31,112 nucleotides of DNA, taken from CAYLNG01 sp964497855. Its GTDB lineage: Bacteria; Verrucomicrobiota; Kiritimatiellia; SS1-B-03-39; UBA6053. Made by a program: the position numbers and the translations under genes. The DNA is taken from contig CAZCFM010000034.1 of the NCBI GenBank assembly GCA_964497855.1, positions 1 through 31,112 on the forward strand, read 5' to 3'. Positions 24,163 through 31,112 of the stretch are shown here, in pieces. Every line of letters starts with the position of its first letter. The stretch's first letter is position 1. The notes beneath the pieces are model-generated. The model worked only from the letters and a program-made list of their open reading frames with translations, ran no database searches and was not told the origin of the DNA.

Positions 24163-25107
24163 ATGAGCATCCTCCTTTCCCCACGCAGTTCCGACCGCAT
24201 CAGCCCCATCCGATCCTTCGGATGGTTCCTGTTGTATTTCGTCTGTGTCATCGGAGGCGGGGCCCTTCTCGGCGCCGTCTTGATCCGTTTCGGACAACAA
24301 ATGGACGGAGGCTTCTGGCCGGAACTGATCGCCGAACACGGCCCCGCCCGCGTCCTGCGCCGCCTGCAAACCCTGCTCGCCGTGGCACTGGCCCCCTGGA
24401 TGCTGCGCAAAATCGGCTGGCGCGGCTTCCACGATCTCGGCTGGTCCTCCAGCTCCCGCCGCGACACCCGTTGGACCGATTTCAAGGGCGGTTTTCTGCT
24501 GGGACTCGCCGTCATGGCCGCCATCGCCGCCACCTCCCTTCTGCTGGGCGTCCGATCCTTGCTCCCCTTCGACGGCGCACGCCTGGCCTCCTCCCTTTTC
24601 GCGGGCTTCCTGATCACCGGCCTCGGCGTCGGCCTCATCGAGGAAACCCTCACCCGGGGCGTGCTCTACCGCTCCATGGCCCGTGCCTGGAGTCCCTGGA
24701 CCGCCGCCATCGTCAGTTCCCTCCTTTTCGCCTGGGCCCACTTCATGAAAGCCTCTCCGGAAAGTTTCGCTCTCGGCCCCTTCGAAGTCCTCCGCTCCTC
24801 CCTGTTCGACGACCTCCAGCGCGGCACCAGTCCCCTCAAGTGCCTGAATATGTTCCTTTTCGGACTTGTCCTCTGCCGCCTCGTGTACCACCGCGGCGAC
24901 ATCTGGGCCGCCGTCGGCCTCCATGCCTCCGCCGTCGGCCTCATCCGCGTGATCTCCAAAAACACCGACTACGACCGCGCCCTCCCTCTTCATCCCTGGA
25001 TCGGCCACAGTGCCAAGTTCGACGACGGCTGGCTCCTGTCCCTGCTGCTCTTCGTGCTCATCCTTTTTCTTGAACTCAGCCCCCGTTTGAAACGTGACAG
25101 CCGTTGA
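24163..25107 (+). CDS. CPBP family intramembrane protease (Abi/CaaX type)
   Basis: Integral membrane protein of 314 residues with about seven hydrophobic segments. The glutamate motif LIEETLTRGVLYRSMA matches EExxxR of motif 1, and FAWAHFMKA gives the motif 2 His. The motif 3 region GLHASAVGLI keeps His but not the usual Asn/Asp four residues later. Bacterial CPBP proteins process membrane substrates or act in bacteriocin immunity; no bacteriocin gene is visible. The ATG at 24163 is preferred over an in-frame GTG at 24142. Its end overlaps the next gene by 14 bases, so the two are coupled. Confidence 0.87.
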   Translation: MSILLSPRSSDRISPIRSFGWFLLYFVCVIGGGALLGAVLIRFGQQMDGGFWPELIAEHGPARVLRRLQTLLAVALAPWMLRKIGWRGFHDLGWSSSSRRDTRWTDFKGGFLLGLAVMAAIAATSLLLGVRSLLPFDGARLASSLFAGFLITGLGVGLIEETLTRGVLYRSMARAWSPWTAAIVSSLLFAWAHFMKASPESFALGPFEVLRSSLFDDLQRGTSPLKCLNMFLFGLVLCRLVYHRGDIWAAVGLHASAVGLIRVISKNTDYDRALPLHPWIGHSAKFDDGWLLSLLLFVLILFLELSPRLKRDSR

Positions 25108-27088
25108 AACGATCGGACTTTTTTGCGGCGCACTTCACCCAGACTGGGACACACCGGCTTTCCGGAATTGGCTCACGCAGGTGCCACATCTGCCCGCAAT
25201 CGACCGAATCGACCTCGGAAACGAGAGCGTATTCCGTGTTCCAACCCCCGGTCGTCCGCCCCTGGTCCTTAAAAACCTTCCTTCCGCGCAACACGCGTTT
25301 GAAAATGCCCTCGCGTTACAACAGGCGGGAGTTCCCACGCCCCCGCCGGTCGCCTGGCTCGTCGCCTCCACGAATCCACAAGAGCAGTACCTTCTCACCG
25401 AACTCCTTCCTGGCACCCGCACGCTGCGGGAAGCCCTTTTGCAGCAGTACTACGAAAAACCTCTCTGCTCCGCCATCATGGACCTGCTGTTCGCCGCCGC
25501 CGATGCCGTCCGCCGCCTGCACGAAGCCGGGTTTTCGCACGACAACCTGAGCAATCACAACCTGCTCGTCGCTCCCAATGCCGAAGGACGCTGGGAGAAG
25601 GCGTGGATTCTGGACCCCTCTTTTATTCGCCGTCATTCCGCCCCCCTCCGCGATGCCGAACGGGGCCGCGACAATGCCCGCATTACCCTGCCCTCGGACT
25701 TGCGGCGCGTTTTCCATGAAATGCAATATGCCCCCGCACTCGTTCCCCGCGCCTTTCGCCGCGCCGAGGACCGGCAGCGGAGACGCGAGGCGCTTCTCCG
25801 TCGTATCCACCGCCTGAGCAAGCCCTTCCGCCCAGCTTCCCGCCCCATCCGCGACTATCCCCCGGAACGCGACCTGTGGATTTGGGACGACCGCTCCATG
25901 CAGGCCATCCCGTCCCTTCGCGGCAAAGACAAACGCAAATACTACCAGCGCCGCGACCTGCTCCCCATGGTCCAAAACCTCTGTCGCTACGGCCCTCCCC
26001 TGCACAAGGCCTGCCGTGATCTCATGGCCGGGGCCTTCTCCCAGCCCGTCGATCTCGCCGGACGCGTGGGCCTGTCTCTCAACCTCGAACCCGAGCGTTT
26101 TGAAAAAGAGCGCCGTTGGCTCAGCCCGCTCGGCACCCTCCCCCTTCTGGTTCGCCTCTATCACCACGATACCGAAGCCCGCCGGCGTTTCGCCATTGAT
26201 GCGATCCGCAAACTGCAAAGCGAAGGCCACCGCGTCAGCGTCGCCCTCGTGCAGGACCGCAAGGCCGTGCTGTTCCCCGACAAGTGGCGGGATTTTGTCG
26301 AGGGTGCCGGTGCCGCCCTGAGTGGTTTTGTGGAAAGTTTTGAGATTTGCCATGCCGTCAACCGCGTCAAATGGGGCATTTGGACCTATGCCGAACACCG
26401 CGCCCTGCTCGCGCCCTTCGCCGGATGGTCGGCACGTTTTCCGCAAATTCCGCTGATGGGACCCGCCGGCATCGATTTCGAATACCCGCGTATCCTCCCG
26501 CTGCTGGATCATTTGCCGCCGGGGGAAACCTGGTCCGCCTTTTCGCACCACCTCTACGTGGACCGCCGCGGCTTCCCCGAAAACGAACAATCCGGCTACG
26601 ACACCGTGCGCAAACTCGCCCTCGCCCGGGCCATTGCCCGCATTCACCCCCGTTGTCAGGAACGCGTCATCGTCTCGGAGGTCAACTGGCCCTTAAAAGA
26701 CACCGGAGTCTGGTCGCCGGTGGGCAGCCCCTATCAAAGCCCCGGCGAACGCCACAACGACCCCAGTGTGGACGAAGACACCTACGCCGCCTGCATGGTC
26801 CGTTATTTCCTGCTCGCCCTCTGCAGCGGCATGGCCGACCGCGTCTACTGGTGGAACCTCGCCGCCCACGGCTTCGGGCTCATCGACGACCGCTCCCCCG
26901 GCGCGTGGCGGCCCCGCCCCGCCTACCACGAATTTAAACGACTCGCCGAACTCTCCCGCTCCGCCATCTTCCACCACCGCGAAGACCGCGACGGAACGAT
27001 TCGCCTCTCCTTTCAGCGCAAGGACAGCAGCCTCCTCCACATCGACTGGGACCCCAAAACCGCCAACATTCCCCACCACAGCTCATGA
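25094..27088 (+). CDS. Fusion: LPS-kinase/protein-kinase-like domain plus glycosidase-like barrel
   Basis: Protein of 664 residues from a GTG start. Residues about 40-260 resemble the lipopolysaccharide kinase (WaaP/InaA/Kdo kinase) fold: VLK with Lys60, Glu70 in the following helix, the hinge YLLTELLPG, the loop GFSHDNLSNHNLLV (149-159), and ILDPSF with Asp174 in the DFG position. The HRD Asp position reads Asn151 (His-Asp-Asn), so activity is uncertain. Residues from about 325 (VGLSLNLEPERF) onward look like a clan-A TIM barrel: FEICHAVNRVKWGIWTYAEH near 415, HHLYVD, and VIVSEVNWPL with Glu529 in the position expected for a nucleophile. The substrate is unknown; a surface sugar is plausible. 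Start and stop overlap the neighbouring genes. Confidence 0.72.
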   Translation: MTAVETIGLFCGALHPDWDTPAFRNWLTQVPHLPAIDRIDLGNESVFRVPTPGRPPLVLKNLPSAQHAFENALALQQAGVPTPPPVAWLVASTNPQEQYLLTELLPGTRTLREALLQQYYEKPLCSAIMDLLFAAADAVRRLHEAGFSHDNLSNHNLLVAPNAEGRWEKAWILDPSFIRRHSAPLRDAERGRDNARITLPSDLRRVFHEMQYAPALVPRAFRRAEDRQRRREALLRRIHRLSKPFRPASRPIRDYPPERDLWIWDDRSMQAIPSLRGKDKRKYYQRRDLLPMVQNLCRYGPPLHKACRDLMAGAFSQPVDLAGRVGLSLNLEPERFEKERRWLSPLGTLPLLVRLYHHDTEARRRFAIDAIRKLQSEGHRVSVALVQDRKAVLFPDKWRDFVEGAGAALSGFVESFEICHAVNRVKWGIWTYAEHRALLAPFAGWSARFPQIPLMGPAGIDFEYPRILPLLDHLPPGETWSAFSHHLYVDRRGFPENEQSGYDTVRKLALARAIARIHPRCQERVIVSEVNWPLKDTGVWSPVGSPYQSPGERHNDPSVDEDTYAACMVRYFLLALCSGMADRVYWWNLAAHGFGLIDDRSPGAWRPRPAYHEFKRLAELSRSAIFHHREDRDGTIRLSFQRKDSSLLHIDWDPKTANIPHHSS

Positions 27089-28302
27089 ACCCCAGCGCAG
27101 ACCTCATCGACATCGGCGACGAACAGATGTTGGGACGCTGCTCCGACGGACGCAAAATCTGGCTGCGCGGCTCGGGAATTCCCGGCGACAGCGTGAGCTA
27201 CCTCCCGGAAGGCAAAGGGGGCGTCATTGAACACATCCTCACGCCCGCACCGGGACGCCTGCCCCCGCCCTGCGCCCATTTCGGCACCTGCCCGGGCTGT
27301 CAGTTGCAGCCCATGCCCTACGCCACTCAGCTCGACTTCAAAGCCCGGAAAATCACCGAAACCCTCCGGCGGCTGGGCGGTTTTTCCGATTTCGATTTCC
27401 GGGGCATCGTCCCCTCCCCCGACGCCTACGGCAGCCGCAATAAACTCGATTTCACGGTCGAGGGCCCCGACCTCGGCTACCAAAGCCCGGAAGGTCTCGT
27501 CCCCATTCACGACTGCCTGTTGGCCGACCCCGTGCTCCGCGCCGCCATTCCCTCTCTCCGCGACTGGCTGAGAACCCATCCCGATCACGGCCTGCACCGC
27601 ATCCTCCTGCGCGTGGACGCCGACCGCGACGCCCTGCATCTCCTCCTGCGCGGCACCCCGCCCGACGCCCTCCTCCTCCCTCTCGCCTCCCTCGCCGACG
27701 AAATTCCCTCCCTGCGCTCCCTCTCCCTGCAGGCCGACTGGAAAAGCCCCTGGCACTGCCTCCACGGCGACCCCGACCTGCATTTCAGGCTGGCCGATGA
27801 AGACCACACCCTCCGCTTCGACGCCTTCTTCCAAGTCAACGACCGCCTCGCCGACAGCCTCGTCCGCCGCACGATGGACTGGCTCCGCGAAGAACCCTGC
27901 TCCAGCCTGCTCGACCTCTTCTGCGGGGCCGGCGCCTTCACCCTGCCCGCCGCCCGCCACGTGCCCAGGGTCCTCGGCATCGACAGCCAGCCCGGCCAGG
28001 GACCCTTCCTCGCCGCCAACCTGCACAACGGCCTCCCCCGCGACCGCCGCATCGCCGACACCCGCTGGGACGCCGTCCTCTGCGATCCGCCCCGCGCCGG
28101 AATGAGCCCGGCACTCCTCCAGGACATCCTCCGCCTGAACCCCAAGCGCATCCTCTACGTCAGTTGCAATCCCGCCACCCTCGCCCGCGATCTGCAACGC
28201 CTCTGCCAGGACAAAACCCACACGCTCCACCGCGTCCAAGGCTTCGATCTCTTCCCGCAAACCACCCACGTGGAAACCCTCGCACTACTGCTACGGACCT
28301 GA
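27085..28302 (+). CDS. TrmA/RlmD-family RNA (uracil-5)-methyltransferase
   Basis: SAM-dependent m5U methyltransferase of 405 residues, closest in layout to RlmD (RumA). An N-terminal TRAM-like strand region is followed by an iron-sulfur cysteine cluster CAHFGTCPGC (Cys-x5-Cys-x2-Cys) and a fourth Cys in PIHDCLLAD. The SAM motif is LLDLFCGAGAFTLPAA, then DAVLCDPPRAGM, and the nucleophilic cysteine lies in VSCNPATLARDL. It could methylate 23S rRNA or tRNA; which one cannot be told. The ATG overlaps the preceding stop (ATGA), so it ends a three-gene coupled operon. The integron integrase remnant starts 27 bases beyond its stop on the opposite strand. Confidence 0.93.
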   Translation: MNPSADLIDIGDEQMLGRCSDGRKIWLRGSGIPGDSVSYLPEGKGGVIEHILTPAPGRLPPPCAHFGTCPGCQLQPMPYATQLDFKARKITETLRRLGGFSDFDFRGIVPSPDAYGSRNKLDFTVEGPDLGYQSPEGLVPIHDCLLADPVLRAAIPSLRDWLRTHPDHGLHRILLRVDADRDALHLLLRGTPPDALLLPLASLADEIPSLRSLSLQADWKSPWHCLHGDPDLHFRLADEDHTLRFDAFFQVNDRLADSLVRRTMDWLREEPCSSLLDLFCGAGAFTLPAARHVPRVLGIDSQPGQGPFLAANLHNGLPRDRRIADTRWDAVLCDPPRAGMSPALLQDILRLNPKRILYVSCNPATLARDLQRLCQDKTHTLHRVQGFDLFPQTTHVETLALLLRT

Positions 28303-28329
28303 GCTCCAGTACTGTATTAGATTCGTCAC

Positions 28330-29399
28330 TCACAACGTATCCAACGGACTCACCACCCCCAGCGGACCCTTGTTCAGCACATGGGTGTAGATCATCGTTG
28401 TTTTCACGTCCGAATGCCCCAGCAGCTCCTGCACCGTGCGGATATCCTGCCCCGCCTCCAGCAGATGTGTCGCAAAACAATGCCGCAGCGTGTGCGGGGA
28501 AATGCGGGTGGTGAGCCTCGCCTCCTCCGCCGCCCGTTTTACCGCCCGCTGGATGCGGATCGGGTGGATGTGATGCCGTCGCACGCGTCCCGAACGGGGA
28601 TCCGTGGAAAAATCCTCCGCCGGAAACACGTATTGCCACACCCATTCATAGGGAGAACTTTTGTATTTGCGGGCCAGAGCATCGGGCACTTCCACCTCGT
28701 GTTTATTCTGGGCTTTGTCCGTTTCAAACAACTCCCGCCGCCCGTTCAAATGAGCCCGCAGGGCATCATGCAGCGATTTTGGAAACGGCACCCGCCTATC
28801 CTTGTCCCCTTTTCCGGCCCGTACCGTGATTTCATTCCGGTCGAAATTCACATCCTGCACCCGCAGCCGCAAACCTTCCGACACCCGCATGCCCGTTCCG
28901 TACAGGAGCCGGATGATCAACCCCTCCACCCCGTCCAACTGCCGTAACAACTTCTGAACCTCCTCCCGGCTGCACACCACCGGCAACCGCTTGCCCATCC
29001 GCGCGCGGGGAAACGTGCTGAAATCCCCGATTTCCTTCTTCAACACATCCCGGTACAGGAACACCACCGCGTTCAGCGCCTGATTCTGGGTGGAAGCCGC
29101 CACATTCTCATCTAGATCAGCGCATCCCGGGCCTGCGCCAACTGCCAGTCCTCAATCCCTCCCCCCAACCGCAGCGATTCCAAAAAATCCGCCACTTCCT
29201 GCGGACCCAAAGAACGGCGCGGCCTGTCCGGGTAGCGGTTGAACAACTGGCGAACCCAATGGGCATAGAACCCGTGCTGCTTCTCAGGAACTCCCACCTC
29301 TCCCAATACCTCTAAATAGCCCTCAGGCCACTGGGGATTCGGGTTGAACGCCGCCACCGGCAAAACGCTGCGTTTCGGGGGTTGTTGTATAAGATCCAT
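28330..29399 (-). pseudogene. intI: Integron integrase, split and internally deleted
   Basis: Integron tyrosine recombinase broken into two frames. The downstream frame (28330-29103) holds the whole catalytic domain: Arg in LLYGTGMRVSEGLRL, His-x-x-Arg in ISPHTLRHCFATHLLEAG, His in VQELLGHSDV, nucleophile Tyr in TTMIYTHVLNKG, and the ending GVVSPLDTL. It also has the integron-only insert, PDALARKYKSSPYEWVWQY and STDPRSGRVRRHH. The upstream frame (ATG 29399, stop 29112) encodes a core-binding domain (FYAHWVRQLFNRYPDRPRRS, then WQLAQARDAL). The two meet out of frame within about 10 bases. The downstream frame resumes at VAASTQNQALNA, the helix already matched by WQLAQARDAL, so a block between duplicated core-binding domains seems lost. 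Probably inactive. Confidence 0.88.
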
Positions 29400-29424
29400 C
29401 TTGCACACAGAATATTATGCAACA

Positions 29425-29446
29425 GTCAAAACTGCAAGCGTTAATT
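29425..29446 (+). other. Candidate attI recombination site
   Basis: GTCAAAAC (29425-29432) and GTTAATT (29440-29446) are 7 bases apart, arranged like the paired simple sites of class 1 attI. The second matches the core GTTRRRY with one mismatch. It lies about 40 bases upstream of the integrase start, the expected place. A weaker alternative core, GTTGATA at 29521-29527, sits 12 bases before the first cassette start codon. The exact crossover point is uncertain. Confidence 0.4.
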
Positions 29447-29486
29447 TTTTAAGATTTTTCTTGCAATCCACCATGACACAAGGTAC

Positions 29487-29515
29487 TCGGCAGAAAAAAC
29501 AACGTGTTGTATAAT
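29487..29515 (+). promoter_or_regulatory. Candidate cassette promoter (Pc-like)
   Basis: TCGGCA (29487-29492), a 17-base spacer and a perfect TATAAT (29510-29515) face the cassettes. Predicted transcription would begin about 10 bases before the first cassette start codon, giving a very short leader without a Shine-Dalgarno. This is position and consensus only; the -35 matches four of six. Confidence 0.45.
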
Positions 29516-29532
29516 ACCATGTTGATATAAAA

Positions 29533-30261
29533 ATGAAATCGCGACTTCTCATACCGTTCTTATATTTTTTACTCGTTGCCGCCTGTCGAACCTCCTCCAC
29601 GTCAGAGCTTCAATATAGTACTTTGTTGCGGTCGGATGAATCGCGGTCGGATGACCCGCTTTCAAACGAGGAGCTAGAAAAGGCTCTGACCGCCATCGAG
29701 AGCTTTGAAACCCTACCTGAAACTCGATGGTCACTTTTCGTACGACTTTGCACAGAAGACTACAGCCGATTTAAGAATAAACTACCTAGCAAAGGGTATG
29801 GAAAAGTATTTCAATTCCCAGATGGGACCGAATATTATTGTGGAGTTCCTCCAAGTTTTGAAGATGTAAGTCCAAGTCACAACACTCCAAGCCAATTAAC
29901 ATTACTTCTCCCTATCTTTCATGATCCAGATGAGGCTGATCAGGTTAAGTATTTTACATATATGCTGGATTTGATGGAGGATTCATTCCCTGTAAACCGC
30001 AAATTTAGCGGCCTTTACAACATCCAACGGGTAATGAGAGAGTCTCAAAATTATCGAAATGTGAATTTGTCGGGAATGCCGGAGGTGCGCAATCGATTGT
30101 ATGCACTTGCTGGAGATGAAAAGACTCCGAATCCGTTAAGAAAAGAGTTGAACACCTGGCTAGAACAAGTGGATTGGTTCCCTTACAAAATAATAAATGA
30201 AGAGTCATCAAAAAGTTCTGCGCTTAGGTTTTTTGAATTTCAACCTAGTGATAACCCCTGA
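29533..30261 (+). CDS. Cassette 1: hypothetical lipoprotein
   Basis: Protein of 242 residues, unrecognised. It has a lipoprotein signal peptide: MKSRLLIPFLYFLLVAAC with lipobox LVAAC and the lipidated Cys at 18, a substrate for LspA. The mature part begins with a Ser/Thr-rich linker, then LSNEELEKALTAIESFETLP and SGMPEVRNRLYALAGDEK, suggesting a mainly helical protein with two cysteines (VRLCTEDYSRF, YYCGVPPSFED). Base composition is clearly AT-richer than the chromosome to its left, with AT-ending codons common. This fits recent transfer as an integron cassette. The ATG is 12 bases past one possible cassette boundary. An attC-like site follows its stop. Confidence 0.8.
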   Translation: MKSRLLIPFLYFLLVAACRTSSTSELQYSTLLRSDESRSDDPLSNEELEKALTAIESFETLPETRWSLFVRLCTEDYSRFKNKLPSKGYGKVFQFPDGTEYYCGVPPSFEDVSPSHNTPSQLTLLLPIFHDPDEADQVKYFTYMLDLMEDSFPVNRKFSGLYNIQRVMRESQNYRNVNLSGMPEVRNRLYALAGDEKTPNPLRKELNTWLEQVDWFPYKIINEESSKSSALRFFEFQPSDNP

Positions 30262-30325
30262 AAATAAATGATGTACCAATGTAACATCACTTTTTTAGTC
30301 AAACTATATAAAATATCAACAAAGA

Positions 30326-30372
30326 GGCTAACCGAACCGCGAGTACGCGGTCCGGTTGCCTAGACGTTAGGA
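30326..30372 (+). other. attC-like recombination site ending cassette 1
   Basis: GGCTAAC (30326-30332) and GTTAGGA (30366-30372) are complementary R''/R' core boxes, each one mismatch from RYYYAAC and GTTRRRY. Between them is a strong imperfect hairpin: ACCGCG-AGTA-CGCGGT (30336-30351) extended by AACCG/CGGTT with one unpaired base on each side. At 47 bases it is short for attC, but the order box, stem, stem, box is right. The crossover would be between G30366 and T30367. Confidence 0.6.
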
Positions 30373-30378
30373 GATAAT

Positions 30379-30936
30379 ATGTCTTACACTTTTTCTTCAA
30401 AAACCGTGCTTTTTATTGCACTGATTGCGCTTGTTTCACTTGTTGGGATAAAGGTTTGGGTCGGCGCGAAGACAACTCCAACAAACCTACCTGCTGCGCC
30501 AGAAATGTTTAACTATCTGTGCGAGTTTCTTTTTGAAGGCAGATTTAAGGCCGACTTTAAAGGGAGGCGGCGGTATCTTTATTTAGATATTTTTGGACGA
30601 AGTCATCGCTCGGATATGATTGATATTTCACACGTGGACTCCCGCAGCTATTCCAGCATTTTGCGAGATATTGACAAGCGACGCGATATCGCTGTTGCAT
30701 ATAAGATTCATGTCGAGCAGCAGATGGAGAACGGGAACTATTTAGTAAACTACGGATATTATCTCGGCAATCTCGCTGCCACATCTACTACCAGTGAGTT
30801 TTCTTATCATGGGGGAAAATGGAAAGAAGTCAGAATCCTACACGATATCGTTGCGGAAGCTGAACCCTCACTCTCCCCGTCCTCAATCGACCAGCGCCAC
30901 CCTATAATGATCAAGCCGAAACTGTCTTCCATCTAG
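30379..30936 (+). CDS. Cassette 2: hypothetical membrane-anchored protein
   Basis: Protein of 185 residues, unrecognised. An N-terminal hydrophobic segment (SKTVLFIALIALVSLVGIKVWVG, residues about 7-29) follows a short polar stretch and lacks a clear cleavage site, so it is probably a signal anchor with the rest in the periplasm. The exported part holds YLCEFLFEGRFKADFKGRRR and later NYLVNYGYYLGNLAATSTTS, suggesting a beta-rich sensor-like or inhibitor-like fold, though no function is assignable. An AGGAG Shine-Dalgarno five bases before the ATG is part of the attC core of the previous cassette. AT-rich composition matches cassette 1. The stop is 14 bases before the next attC-like site. Confidence 0.78.
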   Translation: MSYTFSSKTVLFIALIALVSLVGIKVWVGAKTTPTNLPAAPEMFNYLCEFLFEGRFKADFKGRRRYLYLDIFGRSHRSDMIDISHVDSRSYSSILRDIDKRRDIAVAYKIHVEQQMENGNYLVNYGYYLGNLAATSTTSEFSYHGGKWKEVRILHDIVAEAEPSLSPSSIDQRHPIMIKPKLSSI

Positions 30937-30950
30937 ACGAAAAATACAAT

Positions 30951-31065
30951 CCTAACGGACCGGTGCAGCTAATCCCCATGCCTTCGGCACTTTTGTCATG
31001 TCTCCTGCTTGCGCAGGAGATCATGCCAAAAGCAAGTGGGGATACCTGACCGAGGACGTTCGGTG
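30951..31065 (+). other. attC-like recombination site ending cassette 2
   Basis: CCTAAC (30951-30956) pairs with GTTCGG (31058-31063) except for one position, forming R''/R' boxes. The interior folds into one long stem with few extrahelical bases: ATCCCCA/TGGGGAT (30972-30978, 31037-31043), CTTTTG/CAAAAG (30990-30995, 31027-31032), CATG/CATG, and CTCCTGC/GCAGGAG (31002-31008, 31013-31019) closing a short loop. About 110 bases is a typical attC length. The next gene starts 16 bases beyond the crossover G31058. Confidence 0.7.
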
Positions 31066-31073
31066 AGGGAGTC

Positions 31074-31112
31074 ATGAAAACACTATATGCATTACTTTTG
31101 GCCATGTCCGTG
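31074..31112 (+). CDS. Cassette 3: start of a signal-peptide protein (runs off the window)
   Basis: Thirteen codons from the ATG at 31074 read MKTLYALLLAMSV and stay open to the edge, resembling the beginning of a signal peptide. A GAGGGAG Shine-Dalgarno lies three bases before the ATG, directly after the attC core. The function cannot be said. Confidence 0.6.
   Translation, partial: MKTLYALLLAMSV

Noticed and set aside
28330..29103. Interpreting the recombinase as XerC/XerD or a prophage integrase
   Set aside because: The insert with ALARKYKSSPYEWVWQYVF and STDPRSGRVRRHH between the catalytic Arg and His-x-x-Arg boxes is specific to integron integrases.
1..31112. CRISPR arrays, rRNA or tRNA genes
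   Set aside because: No regularly spaced direct repeats and no cloverleaf or rRNA-like sequence was seen on reading both strands; a covariance-model scan was not possible.

Overview
The window looks like a piece of a high-GC chromosome from a free-living Gram-negative bacterium, most likely Verrucomicrobiota (an Opitutae-like lineage). This is inferred from the gene mix: a formylglycine sulfatase, a lysine-rich DksA-like protein, a Gcw_chp/TorF porin beside amt-glnK, and an FAD-dependent oxidoreductase of polymer-degrader type. No rRNA or other taxonomic marker is present. Three runs of 100 N (4496-4595, 14314-14413, 23892-23991) are each flanked by an exact 55-base direct repeat. They are almost certainly scaffolding artefacts between contigs that overlap by one k-mer, so the true sequence is probably continuous.

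Left part (1-9947). A reverse-strand group holds a sulfatase (cut by the window edge), a DUF493 protein and an aldo/keto reductase. A long forward run follows, with abutting or ATGA-overlapping genes: DksA-like protein, lspA, miaA, radC, then a four-gene cluster (chalcone isomerase-like secreted protein, cyclopropane-fatty-acid-synthase-type methyltransferase, FAD oxidoreductase, DUF1365) that probably modifies membrane fatty acids.

Middle (9948-20976). About 930 bases without a credible gene carry two elaborate inverted-repeat elements. Then come a Gfo/Idh/MocA oxidoreductase, an MTH1-like Nudix hydrolase, pyruvate kinase, a small unknown protein with a sulfotransferase, a large tandem-FAD oxidoreductase with a helical-repeat tail, an orphan iron-binding periplasmic protein, and alanine racemase.

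Right-middle (20977-28302). A nitrogen module (candidate sigma-54 promoter, amt, glnK, a Gcw_chp/TorF-type porin and a strong terminator) is followed by a translationally coupled trio: a CPBP membrane protease, a kinase-like/glycosidase-like fusion, and a TrmA/RlmD-type m5U methyltransferase. The P-II protein has Ile at position 51, the usual uridylylation site.

Right end (28330-31112). This is the most interesting region: a chromosomal integron. The reverse-strand integrase keeps its catalytic half and the integron-specific insert, but it is split, apparently by a deletion plus frameshift between two core-binding domains. Divergently, the sequence becomes AT-rich and carries cassettes, each ending in an attC-like hairpin: cassette 1 (a lipoprotein), cassette 2 (a membrane-anchored protein) and the start of cassette 3 (signal-peptide-like). 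None of the cassette products is recognisable.
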